NCBI RefSeq assembly: GCF_000003815.2 | Contig: NC_049984.1 | Location: forward strand, 10,998,556 to 11,062,555 | Direction: 5' to 3' | Source of the DNA: Branchiostoma floridae | Lineage: Eukaryota > Chordata > Leptocardii > Amphioxiformes > Branchiostomatidae | Length of the DNA: 64,000 bases | In this document: piece after piece, positions 1 through 14,100 of the stretch | Layout of the letters: each line of letters opens with the position of its first letter | How positions within the stretch are numbered: the first letter of the stretch is position 1 | Program-made: the position numbers and the translations under genes | The notes under the pieces: model-generated | What the model saw: only the letters and a program-made list of their open reading frames with translations | Told to the model about the DNA's origin: nothing | The model's database searches: none

Positions 1-3000
1 CACGTACACCCTCTCTCCTTCGCTTTGACCATGGCCGACTAAACACAAATTAGTCATAAAGATGCTATCGTGCGAAAAGTCAGAATAAATACATTGTTTT
101 CGAATAAAAATAATACAAATCATGATTAACATAATTGTTGGAATTTAAAAAGAAATATATAGGATACACGGAAATCTTACCGTGGTCATGGGCGAAGACT
201 AAGAAACCATGGCTGTTTAGAAGCTGGGCCACTAAAGGACCAGTGGCTCCGGAATGGCTTCCTAACCCATGTGAATTAAACAGCAACGCCCTAGAACAGA
301 TAAAATCTCCCTTAAATAAGCGAAGATACCTGAACGATAAATTTGTTTGCATGGTAACCGATAGATAAGTGTACATTACACTAACAAACATGACGAAGGC
401 GAAGCTTTGCAAACCATAAGGTGGACACAGGACAGGAACTTCGTATGACAAATAGGTTCTCCGTGGTCTAGCCTATACGTGACAATGACACTACAAGTCT
501 GATAATGACACTCTTCCTTAGATCTATAACATGTACATAACAAAATGTGGGCGTTTTACGTCTGAATATTTGTATGCTGAACAAATGTTTGTCTTTGTTC
601 AGATGTGGGTCATCAGGTTACCGAATGGTTACTCTGACCTTTGACCTTCCTCAACTCGCAGTATTAGTGTTCACACGAAAGCCCCAACCATGAGAAGCAT
701 ATTTGTAACTCAGCTTATATGTTCAAGTTTTAGTGCTATCTTCTAGCAAAACTGTTCATTAGTAAATGGGTGATGACCAAACAAATAACCTCATTAATGC
801 CATGGACGAATTCTCACGGCCGGACCAAATCTCATAGAACACCTGTTCAAATCCTGTCGGCGTGGAAGTCATTTTCTAACCAGACTGGTGATGTCCAACA
901 GAAACGTTAATTCTCATAATTACCAACAGAATATGTCCCTAACCACATAAGACCTGATGGAAAACTATGCATGTTAGCAATCTAAAGGGTGAAACTTAAG
1001 TTATAGCTTATACATCTGCAATGCCGTGATGATAGTATTAAACCTACCTTGGGCTCTGACCGGCCAGTAACGTGGGTTCCCAGGTCCTACAGTACAGGTA
1101 CTGGCCGTCTGCGTTGATGATATGTGGTAGTTTACTGTAACTCACACCCTGAGGTGTGCAGCGGTCGGAATCTGTCACTGGGGGCATTTCTTTGAGACCT
1201 GTCAGATCCTGTCACACTGTCTGTGTGTAACTGGGCATGCGCATAACTTACATCATTCCCTCTAATCCGTAGACAGGGTGGTGACTATGAAAACAAATCT
1301 GGACCATGAGAACGAATTGTAACCTGCAGGACATAAACTGTATCACGGATGGGTCCAAAGTCCAACCTGTCGGTATCTTTGTTTGTTTTGCATATCAGTA
1401 ACCAGCTATGTGGCTAACATACCAGGTTTGTACCGTGTCATTCATGCCGTTGATATAATTCCGAAAAGAATATTTTTCAATCTTGTTGCATTTTTTTGGA
1501 CAGTCACTAACGTTATATTCACACTGCTAAGCTTTAAGGCGTAAAGGCCATGTCTACGTCTGTGCAGTGCATGTTTGTTTCGTGATGCAGTGTCTCTTTT
1601 TCCGTTGTTGGCCCCTTTTGACAGTTTTGATATTACATCTTTATTATTATCTTTATTATTAAGGCCATGTTTATTCGATTAAATGTATGACATCGCCTGG
1701 GCACCCCAAAACTGATGCGAGCGTGCGAAAAAGCGCCCCCCCCCCGAAAGATACATCACGGTGAATTCTAAGTGGTCAGGGTGGTCAACAAACATCTGAA
1801 CTCACAGAACATGGGATACCAAGCGATGAATTCTTTATTTTTGTTCTTTCATATATTCTTCCTCAACTTTGGAAGATTTTGCTCAAAATTAAAAAAAAAA
1901 TCTTACTTGTACTTATACACATGGTCAAAAATACTTGCATGAAAACATTTTGCGTGCAGAACACAAACCTAACGATTACAAAGAGGTCATAGCAATCATT
2001 GGCACATTTAGCGGCCATACGTTGCTGAGCAAATATATCGTTCGTTTGCAGTATGGTCGCAAACTAATGCGCGTGCGGACGCTATATAATGAAGTCTACT
2101 AGTATATAATGTCCTTGATAATTATATCATCGTGCAAGTCAGGGCCGACCCGCAATAAGAAAACAAGTAAGATAAGAAAATGGCTGGAGAGTTTGCAAGG
2201 AAGGCTCCAAACACTAGTTTCGACTTATTTGTCATGCCAATCCTCTACATTCCTTTATCTCTGATAAGGGTGTCTGTCACAGGCGCGTTCCTAGCGATCG
2301 GGATGAAAACTACATAGTAACACCTTGGTTACATACACGCCATAAAGATGGGTGGGAGCAATAACCTGTAAAGGCTGTTTGTGTATATCACTATCATTAT
2401 ATATATATATATATATTATGGGGTTCATAACTTACCAATTAACTCCTTAATTCTTAATTACCCTTACCTCTACCTTCAATAGCCATGCACAGAGCTTTAT
2501 TTTGCAGAAAAACACTTCCATATCATACGATTACCGTCCCTAAAGATAGATCTTGCAATAAGAATATGTTTTTACTCCAGATATTCATGCATATATGTAC
2601 TAAACAATCAGTACGTGTTAAATCACCATGCTTACAGTGTTGACGTTTGGCAAACGGTCCCAGAGAAATGCATGAATCTCCCCTGCTGAAGACATGCAAA
2701 CCTCTGCATTCCTGAAATGTTCCCACATTCTTATGTCAGATATCTGTTCAACGGTGGTTGATAAGATGCTGGACCCAACAACATGGGTAGCACCAAATAG
2801 ATGGGCAGTGTCTTTGTTTCTCTTCCTTCCTTAATGATTTTCCGCAGAAACGTGTGCTAACATTTTGTTTTTCTTCTACGCGGGTCCAACCAGGCCCCAC
2901 AGAGCTATTGATATTCAAGAGGAGCACAATACTTCCCAGCCTGCCCCGGCGTTATTTATTTCAACTCACACCGCTATTCAAATGAGCGCACGGCCTGCGT

Positions 3001-3132
3001 CACTTGAGACGCAGCTAGCCCCAGGAAGAGGCACCGCCCCACCGCTCGCTTCACAGACGACAACAGCTACTTCTTCCTCTTGAGAACTTGCTTCTTTTTT
3101 TCCGCTCGGAAGAACAACGCCACAACGACACC
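1..3132. other. Intergenic sequence upstream of the PLAC8 gene
   Basis: I see no convincing exon here. The longest frames overlap on opposite strands, have no splice signals and match no family I recognise. A short (TA)n run lies near 2398-2416 and a C-run near 1735-1745. The last few hundred bases rise in GC and probably hold the promoter and 5' UTR of the downstream PLAC8-type gene, but I cannot place a transcription start. Confidence 0.5.
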
Positions 3133-3567
3133 ATGTCTAACACGCCCGATAACGCGATCGCTCTGTCAGGAATGAGCGGGTGGAAGCATTCCCTGCTGTC
3201 CTGCTTCGACAACTTCGGCATCTGTGCGCTCACCTTTTGCTGCCCGTGCTACATCGCGGGAAAGAACGCTCAGGCCGTCGGGGAGAATTGCATGTTCCAC
3301 GGAGCACTGACCTGCTGCGAGCCGGCAGGGGCGTACTCCCGGGCTTACGTCCGTGCCAAGATCCAGGAGAAGGAGGGCCTACCAGCCGATTTCGTCTCCA
3401 ACTTCCTCATCCATTTGACCAACCCTTGCTGTGCGATGATCCAGGAATACAAGCAGCTCGGAGGGACGCTGCCAGTTCCCAAGAAACCGGCGGCAGCCGC
3501 GGCAGCAGCAGCAGAACCAGCCGCCAACGCCGAGGCACCGGCCACGGAGGAGGTCCAGCGCACGTAG
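3133..3567 (+). CDS. PLAC8-family cysteine-rich protein, single exon
   Basis: A 144-residue protein of the PLAC8/cornifelin family. The family hallmark CCPCYIAGKNAQAVGENC is near residues 36-53. It is followed by further cysteine pairs (TCCEP, NPCC) and the conserved stretch ending QEYKQL. PLAC8 proteins are small, often membrane- or granule-associated, and have varied, poorly defined roles in immunity, adipose biology and metal or size control, so no specific function is assigned. I chose the ATG at 3133 because it sits in a good context (ACACCATGT) and starts a typical N terminus; an upstream in-frame ATG at 3088 is less likely. The C terminus is a low-complexity Ala/Glu/Pro tail with eight alanines in a row. 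The whole domain is in one exon, unlike the vertebrate genes. It could be a retrocopy or an intronless lineage-specific member. It lies about 17.5 kb from the next gene. Confidence 0.85.
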   Translation: MSNTPDNAIALSGMSGWKHSLLSCFDNFGICALTFCCPCYIAGKNAQAVGENCMFHGALTCCEPAGAYSRAYVRAKIQEKEGLPADFVSNFLIHLTNPCCAMIQEYKQLGGTLPVPKKPAAAAAAAAEPAANAEAPATEEVQRT

Positions 3568-6500
3568 ACAAACTTTTGCCGATACCTGCCCGGGACCAGT
3601 GGTCCTTCACACCGTAGCGCTCTCTGGACTGCCGCGGTACACCTTGACGACAAACACGGATAATTCAACCTGAAGCTGACGACCATGTACATACCGACAG
3701 CGCAAGCAGCAACAAGCAAAATGGCGGTACTTTCTCTATGTTTACAACCGAGATGTGAGCGACGTGTTGTGCTCAGTCTGTTGAACACGCTTAGCGTCAT
3801 CTTTAGTCCTAATCTAAAATAATCCGACCAAGAGGATGGTCTTATTATCTTAAAGGGAGGAACAATGTTAGAACTCTATCCCGGACAAATTGTTGATAAC
3901 TCGAATAGCAGCGAAAAAATAGATGAATACTTTGTTTGTACCGTTAACAAAAGTGTTGCAATACATAATTTGTTTCTTGATTTTGCTTACATTCTCAGGT
4001 TCAGGTATCCTACTGTAAAATATATCTGTTTTGTTTCCTTATAGCCATGATAGCGGTAACATAATTCGTAATGTTCCCGTAGTTGATTTATGTAGACACG
4101 TAGGAGAGAACTAATTGGATCATGTACTGTTTCTAAAAGTTGCCAGCAAACGATTGAAAATTATATGTAACATTATGCATTGCGTCTCTTGACCTCAACC
4201 AGACCATGTTTTGCGAAAATGGTCCACAAAAATTACCCTGACTGGCATTATCCTAGATTTCAAGCGAGTAGGCGGGCGTAAACTGCCACTCCGCATCATC
4301 TCGACGTCCGTGCAAAATTTATTCAGCTTTTCGTAGAAAAGTAGGTCATGTCATCTCTCCGAATTCAGTAAACGTCGAGGGGCCACTTTTTACAAACCGT
4401 CATTCTCTGGATTTGTCCACCTTCGTTCTTTATTGCAATGACAATATTGGCCATTATGTTTTCATTCTTGTTAAACCGTTTAAGTCTTTTGTTCATTGTC
4501 TGTTATTTGTAAAAAAAGAAAAAGAAGTACCCTTGTCTCGGAGAAAAGGGTGCAAAAATCTCCCAAGCGAGGCCTCTAGATGAAAGGCTGTACGTGTGGA
4601 TGGAACGTTTCTCTCTCGCCAGCCTCCATTTGAGGGGTTCCAACATGTTCCCCTCCCTCTCACTCAAGGGTTTCACTTGCAGAAAGTGGTCTGGCGCGCC
4701 CAATCTAATTTGATCAGCATCGAGCGGCCTTTTATCTGAGTGGCTTTTCGCAGCGGCCCGTTTAAGGCACAGGGCCAATTCTTGTACTGTACTCTTTCCT
4801 ATATCGTTCTTTCTATGACGCGGACACAGGCGAACATCTTTGATGATGATGGCTTTTCCATCTTGAATGTGGGGAAATCTTGATATAGATTAGAAACAAG
4901 AGGAGGTTGTAGCGATATATGGGGTTTTGGTACGTCGACTTTTCTTACATCAGCTATGGATCTTGCCAACCGACTTAATTGTATAAAGAATAATCGCCAT
5001 TGACATTTAATCAGTGAAAGCCTTTGTATTGTCGATAAAAGTGTGTACGCCAACAATGGGTAATGATTTTTAAAACTTTTTACGTCGAGTTAGCATTAGA
5101 TGTCTGTGTACTATTAAGTGAGAGAAAAAAAGACTGTACATTTCAGACCTTATGGACAAGATAACAGAAAAACAAACGATGAATGTGGAATGACAAATCT
5201 TCCCTCGTATCCTGATACCAGAGGGAATTTTTTTACTTGTACTGTGAATTGATTAATTAAAGTGCTCCTTTTCATTTTGTATTCATAACAAAGAGGAAAA
5301 TTGTGTACGTGTCTCCATTGTAATATATTCAATATTACCTTACCAACCATATACACAACATAAATAGATGGGTGGTGTGTATGTGAGAAGACTTACATGC
5401 TTTTGACGTTGTGCATAATGCAACAAGGGGCTCAGATGACAACGTGGTGCAGGAATTTAATTTTCTTCGTCGGAGACTACACCCTGGGGCTGAATTCCTA
5501 ATTATGTATGGGCAGATTGCGGACTCCATGAATGCCCCTGGGCAATAAGACCCGAACTAAGGGAATTTACCTTCCCAAGTGGCCGGCATAACACAATCAG
5601 CATGGAAATAAGCCGGGCGTAATGTATACGATATGAGGGGGAACGTCCAGGAAATGATATTAGGGATGCATACTTACATCGATGTATGGATGAAATCTAA
5701 TCATTCCCCGCGGAAATTTCCCATAGTCTGATAGTCTGCGCTGCGGCAACAGGTACATCTGCGTTAATTAACAGGTGGCATGAGCCGCGCCTCCATAGAC
5801 TCCGAGCGGCATATATATATTGCAGATTGTAGCTTTTGATTTGCTTTGTATGTGTCGCTTTTTTCAAACGATTTCCAATTTCTAATCTTCGTTGACGCTT
5901 GGAAAATGACTATTACAACAAGCAAACAGATAACAGCAACGGTTAACGCACATTGTGTGTGTTGTGTGAGTTCACAGTGGTGGGAATTAGTACAACAATT
6001 AAAATTTCCTATATTCTTAATAAGTAAGAAACGCTTTGACAAGAGCTCCCTCGTTGGTTGAAATTGAACAGACGTTTGATGTATGTGTCACTAGGACCGC
6101 AATCAGAGTTAAAAGGTGTACCGCAAACTGTCCGTAATGTCACATCAAAGCTACTGTCACCATGTATCATAATATCCATCACTGTACCATTAAGCTGATT
6201 GAACGGCGCTGTTGGACTAGTCGCTTTAAATGTCTTCTCTGAAAACGAGAACCATAGACTATACGGACAATTGTATACATGTAACTGTACGCCGGGCCAA
6301 ACTGAAGCAAAAGCGATAGACTAGGCATGAATAACAGGCGCCTGGCCCGCTGATTTGATGTGACGAAGGAAGATGTATGTATTCCCAAGACCCCTAGGTC
6401 AAAGCGTATGGGAGCAACGGTGCTATTACACAAACCCCTTTAATGGCCGGTATTCAAGGCATCAACTCGTTCAGTACATTGTCACGATACATCGTCTGCT

Positions 6501-9500
6501 CACAAGCTGTGCGTTTATCGATGGAATTTCTCTTCAAAATGGAGTATTCTTCTGAAAATGAATTCTTCTCACAAAAAATAGAATGGCAGCTAGCGGCTTG
6601 TAATTTCGTACGGTCACAAATATAAGAAGTTGTACCTATTGCTGATATTTATGTACGGATCTTCTCTAATCACCCTGAATACATGGTTAGGAGACGATTT
6701 GTGTTACCATTCGGAATATCTCATCGGATTCCGCTCGTAAAGAAAGCGGTTGTTCGATAAAGGTTCTCATGATGAGGTTTTCTTCATCGTGCCTCCTGTC
6801 GATTTATACCGCGGGGATATAAAAGAGCTCCTGTACCCTGCACCGTCTGCACGTGACCTGCATACTAAATCTCAGGACCGCTCGTCACGCAGGCCTCGCA
6901 AATTGTGTGCTGGCTGCATGGAAATAAAAAGCACACACACAGCGGTACACGGCGATGGAAGGCTTAAACAGCGAGACTGATCGGCGTGAAACAAGAAAAC
7001 AAAATGTGCCTTGGAATGAATAATACACACAAGAATAATCACCAATCTGCTACGGTATTAAGAAACAACGTGATAGCTCATTGGATGTAATAAGAGAGCT
7101 GCAGGACCCTGGAGAAATACGGGACTTGTGGAACATCCATCTTCGTTCTGGACAAACCGAAACGTTGCGTGTTCAGGTAGACTTTGGCCGGATATATATG
7201 CTTAGTTGCCAAATCATGATGCACAAAAACCAAGTAGCCAAATTAAAAAATTAATATCACTAGTATACCGGCTAGCCTGAGGAGCCATACACACAGGGGT
7301 AGATCACAAAACATAATGAGTCGTGATAATTCTTCTCCTTTTTATACTATCAATTGGAATTCCATAACGATATCGAGAGTTCTTCCGTTTCCTTTTGATT
7401 ACTTCTTGCCGGGACAGACCTTTCCTCAGCATTTCCTCGGCAACGTCTTCACCTTCGACTTTCCTTAGATTAAAAAACAACAACATTGATAAGATTAACT
7501 CAAGCAACACACTCTTACGATATCAGCAACGAATTTTCGAACAGATGTCTAGTTTAAAAAAACAAACTTTTTTAACATTTGCTTATTCTGTATCAAGAAA
7601 TTTAAATGTTTCCTTGCATTCCCCGTGACCACCATACCATACTCCCCGTAGCCCGCACGATGTTTTGAGCGTCCGTGTTATTTCCTAGCACCTTGTCAAG
7701 AAGTCGATCTGCAGGGATGCCTGACATACTTGGTGCCGTGCTGGCAGCTCAGCAATCAATGGAAGATCAATGGACTGAGCCGGTTAGTGTGTACATATCG
7801 AAGCAGCCGTGAATGCCGTCGGTCATGCCTAGTTACGGCCGTCAACTCTGCCCCAGTCATCATCTAACATGACGACTGAAAGGGCATCTGAAAATTGGAA
7901 AACATACTCAACTTAAATGGCTATTGAAGTTGCGACTATACAACAGGAGGATACCATTGTTTTCTCATGCATTTTTGAACCACTTCTAATATTTGTTCTA
8001 TGAAACTTTAAGCGTAAACAATAAAAGAATAATTGCTTCTACTTAGGCCTATCCATTCATCCATATTCAAGTTATCTTTCACATCAGGATCACTAACAAC
8101 ACGTGCATTGCAGTCAACGCACTCCAAAATCCAAGCAGATGACATGTTGGGAAGTCCATTTTTACCAGTTTCGCCTGCTTGATCGAATAATTAGATATCT
8201 TCGAAATGGAGGTCAAACCGTTCAAGATAACATTTGAAATGAACCCCCTGGCCCGGCATCGCTTATGTTTGTCCATTAGACGGCTTCCTTGCTTCAAGCC
8301 CATACATTGATCAGTGTCTGGTCGTTGAAGCAACCCAACCTTGGAGATGGTAAGACAGATAGAGTCGTTCCAAATCATGGGTTGTCTGCCATTGAAGGGT
8401 GATTTCTCAGATACAACCACTTGTATCTATTTCTGCTATCATCAGATACAACTAGATACACCGTGTCTGTTTTTATGCTATCATCTCTGGTTCTATGCGA
8501 GAGATCAATGGAGCAAGTCGTTGTGATTCTAATGAAGTTGAATAAATAGTCGAAATCGGTATCGTTGTGTCTCATCCCGTCATCCTTCTGACTCTGATCA
8601 TGCATATGAGGCCTGGTCGACAACCAATGATGTTACAACATGGGTGAAAACAACTTCATTCATAGACCGAGCAGAGGCAGAGAAAACTTAGTAAGGAACA
8701 TGTCTTTCAACAGTCAACACCCCCGTGGGCCGGGACATAAGGTAAAACTTAGCATATTATTAAAGGAAAGTCGACGTCTAGAAGGACACACCATATATAG
8801 CGATCTTTGGGACCTGCATGCCGTGAAAAAAAGCGGACACTTTTCGGACGAAAAGAACTGAGAGGGAAGATTGAAACTGGGTCAGGTCAGACATGTAGGG
8901 TGCGGTTAGTGATGGATGATGACCGGGTTTAATCAGGTTACACGCCCACGATTTCTATCAGGATGATGGGCGTTATAACATCAACTGAGAAAGCCGAATT
9001 TCTGCGGTGAACATATGTTCTTTCTTCTTTAAATGTGCTTTAAAAAAGCCAGAAAGGTGTGTGTGCATTAACTGTCTGTTTCCAGAAAATCATGAGTCTT
9101 GACATTACTAGGATGAGTCTAGGATCACTGGGAAAGTTGACATATACATCGTAGTACTATATAAGGAATCAAGGAAATCGAGACATAACCATCAAATCTA
9201 TGCAGATGAACAAACTAAACACAACGACTTTTGATTTCATTTAATAAAAACTGCTTCTTTAATATCACAAGGCCATGTAAAGTTACTGTACATACGTGTA
9301 TCATATAACGTTACATAAACTTGACATATTTGTGGTCAATTTTATACATACACACTCAACAACTTGCATGTTGTTTAGTGGAATCTTCATTTGAAAATGA
9401 TGAAATGTGTCAACACAAGTTTATCTTCTTTGTGACATAAAATTTATAATACAGTAGAAATAGATGTTTATTAGGACATGTGTTCCTGTTAAAAATAACA

Positions 9501-9984
9501 AGACATTCTTTTTCTAATACTTATTCTCAGCCACGGTTCACCCTTATCATTTGTAATTGTAAAACTAAATCTGACATAAATAGCTTGCTGTAATTACTTC
9601 AAATATTGCTTCGATCAGGAAGGTAAAGAGAGTTGCCAGGATATAGTCATGCAAGAACCTCCTTGGTCCATGTGCAAGTTGAACCAAATCTAGTGGCACT
9701 AGAATAACCTATACTGCCCTTTTCTTTACACAGAATTAATTACAGCAAATTACTTGATGCAAGACTAAAGAAGTGCTAAGAGTTGAGGCAGTCTATTAGA
9801 CTAATTAGTGATCAAGGGACTTTCTGTGATGCAATATTCATGAACATGGCATGGCTTCTTTGTCAAACAAAAGATAAGAAGATCCATTAATTTCTATCAT
9901 CACCCTGAAAAACACCACCTACAAGGATGATCCCATTCTTTGCAATACAAAGGTACTTTGCATGAGTACAGTAGGTTTAGAGGC
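3568..9984. other. Intergenic stretch with no recognisable gene
   Basis: AT-rich sequence. Open frames are short, overlap each other on both strands and lack splice-site context or family similarity. A TATA-like GATATAAAAGAG occurs near 6818 with nothing convincing downstream. The 3' UTR of the PLAC8-type gene presumably occupies the first few hundred bases. I see no RNA gene or intact mobile element. Confidence 0.45.
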
Positions 9985-9985
9985 T

Positions 9986-10541
9986 TCCTAAGAACCTGAT
10001 CAATTAGTCTTTGTTTTTAGATACAATGTGCAAAAATAACACACATCTGTTGTGGTCAAATACACAACATGTTCTTTGAAACACCAAGGAATAACATATC
10101 CTGGAACCTGAAGACTTCACAAATGATCCTAGGAACCTTATCAATTAGTCTTTGTTTCAGATACAATGTGCAAAAATAACACACATCTGTTGTGGTCAAA
10201 TACACAAAGTGTTCTTTGAAACACCAAGGAATAACATATCCAGGAACCTGAAGACTTCACAAATGATCCTAGGAACCTTATCAATTAGTCTTTGTTTCAG
10301 ATACAATGTGCAAAAATAACACACATCTGTTGTGGTCAAATACACAAAGTGTTCTTTGAAACACCAAGGAATAACATATCCAGGAACCTGAAGACTTCAC
10401 AAATGATCCTAGGAACCTTATCAATTAGTCTTTGTTTCAGATACAATGTGCAACAATATCACACATCTGTTGTGGTCAAATACTCAAAGTGTGCACTGAA
10501 ACACCAAGGAAGAACAAATCTGGGAACCTGAAGACTTCCCA
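9986..10541. repeat. Four-copy tandem repeat, 140-bp unit
   Basis: The marker ATACAATGTGCAA recurs at 10021, 10161, 10301 and 10441, an exact 140-bp period. Copies 2 and 3 are almost identical; copies 1 and 4 carry scattered substitutions. Each unit contains ACACATCTGTTGTGGTCAA and ends near TTATCAATTAGTC. Open frames crossing the array are by-products of the repetition. Confidence 0.9.
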
Positions 10542-10568
10542 ACAATGTTGATTATTAATCAGATACAG

Positions 10569-10741
10569 TAACCGTGGACAATATCCGCCCTCTCTGTCAA
10601 ACACTTCTGTTCAGATGACACTCGATCAAGACAGATCAACAGAAGTGTCATCTGGTCACAATCCATGTGATTGGCATCAATACCTTTCCTTGATGGATGG
10701 ACGCTGGATTGGAGGGTTGCTCAATTCAGGCATACCAGACG
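10569..10741 (+). other. Candidate orphan exon of unknown family
   Basis: A frame of about 57 codons runs between a possible acceptor (GATACAG, ending 10568) and a strong donor (GACG|GTAAGC at 10741/10742). Its C-terminal part reads WHQYLSLMDGRWIGGLLNSG, which looks protein-like, rich in Trp and Gly. The acceptor has a weak pyrimidine tract. I found no partner exons and recognise no family. It may be chance or a relic of a mobile element. Confidence 0.2.
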
Positions 10742-11087
10742 GTAAGCTATCAGTATATGAATGAATGCATGGTGTATATGTTTGCTACATGTATAGTACT
10801 AGTGATTTGGAAATACACAAATTGCATACCTAAAACACTGATGCCTTCTACCATTTGTTCCATATTCCACATATAGTGGCAATTCTCTTTTTCCTGCTTC
10901 AAAGCACCAAACGTTTGAAAGGACACTAGATAAAAAGAAAAAGGAATGTTCTTACAAATAGTTGAGGATCATGCCCTTGAAATAACTGTGGAGACCTCAA
11001 ACCTCAGTCAGCAGTGAAAAAAAAACAACTTGAAATATTTTGTGGACAGATAGACCTTCCCTACTTCAAGTTCTACTACCTATGAGA

Positions 11088-11116
11088 CTGAGTGAGTGAG
11101 TGAGTGAGTGAGTGAG
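11088..11116. repeat. (TGAG)n microsatellite
   Basis: Seven uninterrupted TGAG units. Confidence 0.95.
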
Positions 11117-14100
11117 CGATTTTCTTAAATTTGGTTCTATGTGCATCAGATGCACTCAATCTCCAGCAAGTCCCTTTGAAAAAGTTTTACCATACTTGGG
11201 CATTAGTCAATCCTGGAGCCAACTATTCATGACAAAGGTAAAGATACAGATCTATGGAATGCTGCCAATCTGCAACATTCCTAAGATCCCATACATCAAA
11301 ACAAGGGTCTCCTTGGAGATGGCTCTTTGGAGAATCTACATCAAGATGACCCTGTACGCCTGGTGATACCTCAGGCGGACAAAAGTGTGCAGAGTCAGAA
11401 TTAATCCCTGAAATAAATAACTTATCTGATGTTATCAACGTTCATAGTCTTTAGGGTGAGCCAAAATTATTCACGAATTACAAAATCAATAACCAAATGC
11501 AGAAATTGTGCCTGATTGATTGTAATATACAGATTATGACTTATGTGTGGCATTGAGCATGGCATACATTGTACATGTAGTTGGTATATTTCCAATAAAG
11601 TCAATTGAATTCTCACTTATCTTTATACAATGTTATTGGAAACATTCCTCTTCCAGATATGTCAATCCAAGGATACAGCACTAGCTACAGGCACCTCAAT
11701 TAATGTTGCCAATCTCTGAACTTGACTTTCATGTTGAAAAACTTAAGATTGTTCCTTATTTCACCATGTCCAGTTTCCTGATTACAAGGAGGGTATTGCT
11801 TGTGCAAGCAATTTTTTTAAAGCCTACCCGGTATATTTTATGGCTGCCATAAATAGCAATTTCATATCATAAACTGAGAACTGCCTCACCATTGGTTTAA
11901 AATATGCTTACAATACTACTTACATTATGTCAGGTAGGCTAACCTGGCATCCAGTCTAAGATGGGTTGGTGTAGATGGAGCTTTCTGTTGCTGGGGTAAT
12001 CTTTCCCACCAGGTTGCAGTAGAAGTTAAATTTGGCATCGATGTAGTTTGGCCAAACCCAAGCTGCCTAAAACTACTTCCAAGTGCTAAAGATTAGCTTC
12101 CACCAGGCCTTCTTACATGGAGTACGGGGATCATAGAATTTGGCAAAAAATCAGAAAATTGGCCAGGGGAGTCAGCTGACCAACTCCTCTGGTAGCAAAA
12201 CTCCCCTATTATTCTCCCTGTAATAGCCAGCATATTCAGTCTGATAGAGACTAGATAAAGACCTAGATGGGGAAAAGCCTCTCTTGCCCCAAAGAAAGCC
12301 CGACCAATCCACGTTTGACAGGATTCCAGGTTACAGGTAGGCAGGTACATTCTAAAAATCTTTTTTCCTTCAGAAAACATGTACATCATGGTCTCATCAT
12401 CATTGTTTTAAATCAAAAAGCCTCTTAGGAAGACATTACTAGCAGTGCAGACATTACAAGAAGTGGAGTTATGTAAAGGATATGATTTAGAGATTTTGTG
12501 TCATTCAATCATTACATCTACATCTACATCAACCAAGGAATTAAATTTCTCCTTGCATAAACCACCCGGTAAGGGCTACCATCAGAGCAGCGGATGACTT
12601 ATTCATACATAGCCTTTCTCATTGGATGAAATTGTCAGGCAGCTATATCTTTACAATCATCTGTTGCAAATGTCAGTAAGACACATTCTCCACCAGTAGG
12701 GGACTTACGCCTCACAGTAAAAGACAATAAATTCTTTTTAACCATGCATGCCGCATGGCTGTTTTTATGACTACAACTGGGAGAGAAGACTGCATTCAAT
12801 GGCATTCAACACTTAAGCATCATTATGATGGTGACTAGAGCAATAGTAGTCATGATGTTGGCAGATTCCATCTCCTAACAGGAAACTTCTTCATCATGTG
12901 GTAGAGAATGATGACCTGAAAGAGATAAAACAAAGATTACCATCTTCAAGGAGCCCAGGAAGGCTGACTCACATTTTCTCAAGTCTCCTGAGTCTTATGG
13001 CACTGACCTTTTTCCTATTCATATTTGTCAGAAGGCAAAATAAATCTGATGGAATCTGCTTACAGCTTAGAACAAAGATGCTAGCATGCTGTAAAACTTC
13101 CATGCCCTTCAGTTGTAACGTTATTAAGGTCATAACTTTCAAATATGCTGAGAAATACACTAATCCCCAAGCCGATGTGTGGTTTTGTCTCACTTTTCTA
13201 TAGATGCATTCGATTTGCAGATCTTCTAAGTGGTGAATTTTTCATCTACCAGAAATATCACCATATGTGGTACCGGAGCACACTCCTAGGCTGGCTTCAC
13301 TCCTCTGGCAGATTTTGATACTATCTTATGCTACTGTAGGATCTGCTTGGAGATTAATATGTGCTACATGCAAGTAAAACTACTAGTAACTCAAAGGTTG
13401 TTGATGAAAATGGTGGTTTTGTCAAAATACTTCTACCAACAAGCTTCAACAAATGAGACAAATTTGCTGGCTGTGGTTAATGACCCCCTCCTAGGTGGTG
13501 GCAACTGTAGGGCCTGCCACTAGGAGCGTGATTTTTGTCAGGCTAAGTGCAATACAATATTGTGCTAAAATAGTGAAAGTTGCCAATATCCTGCCATTTT
13601 TCACTACTCCTATAAGTACACATGTACTCACGGACATGGAAGATCCATGGCATTTATCAAAATTTCATTGTGCGCACACTGCAGGACAGAAGACCATTTG
13701 GTCCAGACATATTGAAGCTTGAACAAATGGTTTTCCAATAGAACAGGGAAGTCATCGCTATTTCATCCACTTTCCATTTATTACATTTAAATAATTATTA
13801 CTATATTTATCTTTATCCAGAATGGACAGAAAAATCTCTAAGTCTAAGGGATGCAGATAAAATTTCATTAGTGCTTCTTTGACTCCTAATTGCTAACATT
13901 CGTGAGACTTCATTTCTGATATATCAAGACATGTCTTCATCTCAATCCCAGGACACTGAGCTATTGATTGGTTCTGCATAAAGGTTGTCCTGCTCTCAGT
14001 CCCAGATCAGTCTGACCCTTTCCTAGCAGCAACTGTAACAAATCATTATGACACATGGAGTGGACACCCTGGGTGGACAGACAATAGTCCAAATGGAGAG

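Noticed and set aside
80-451. Overlapping 123- and 77-codon frames at the window start
   Set aside because: Opposite-strand frames over the same DNA with no start context, splice sites or similarity.
3345-3800. Minus-strand frames opposite the PLAC8 gene (151 and 67 codons) and the overlapping plus frame from 3180
   Set aside because: Shadows of a GC-rich coding exon; no similarity of their own, while the PLAC8 frame has the family motif.
4503-4778. Minus-strand 91-codon frame
   Set aside because: Ends in a poly-Phe run from an A-rich tract, with no family similarity; most likely chance.
9986-10541. CRISPR-like regular repetition
   Set aside because: The 140-bp units are contiguous with no short repeat-spacer pattern, and the genome is animal.
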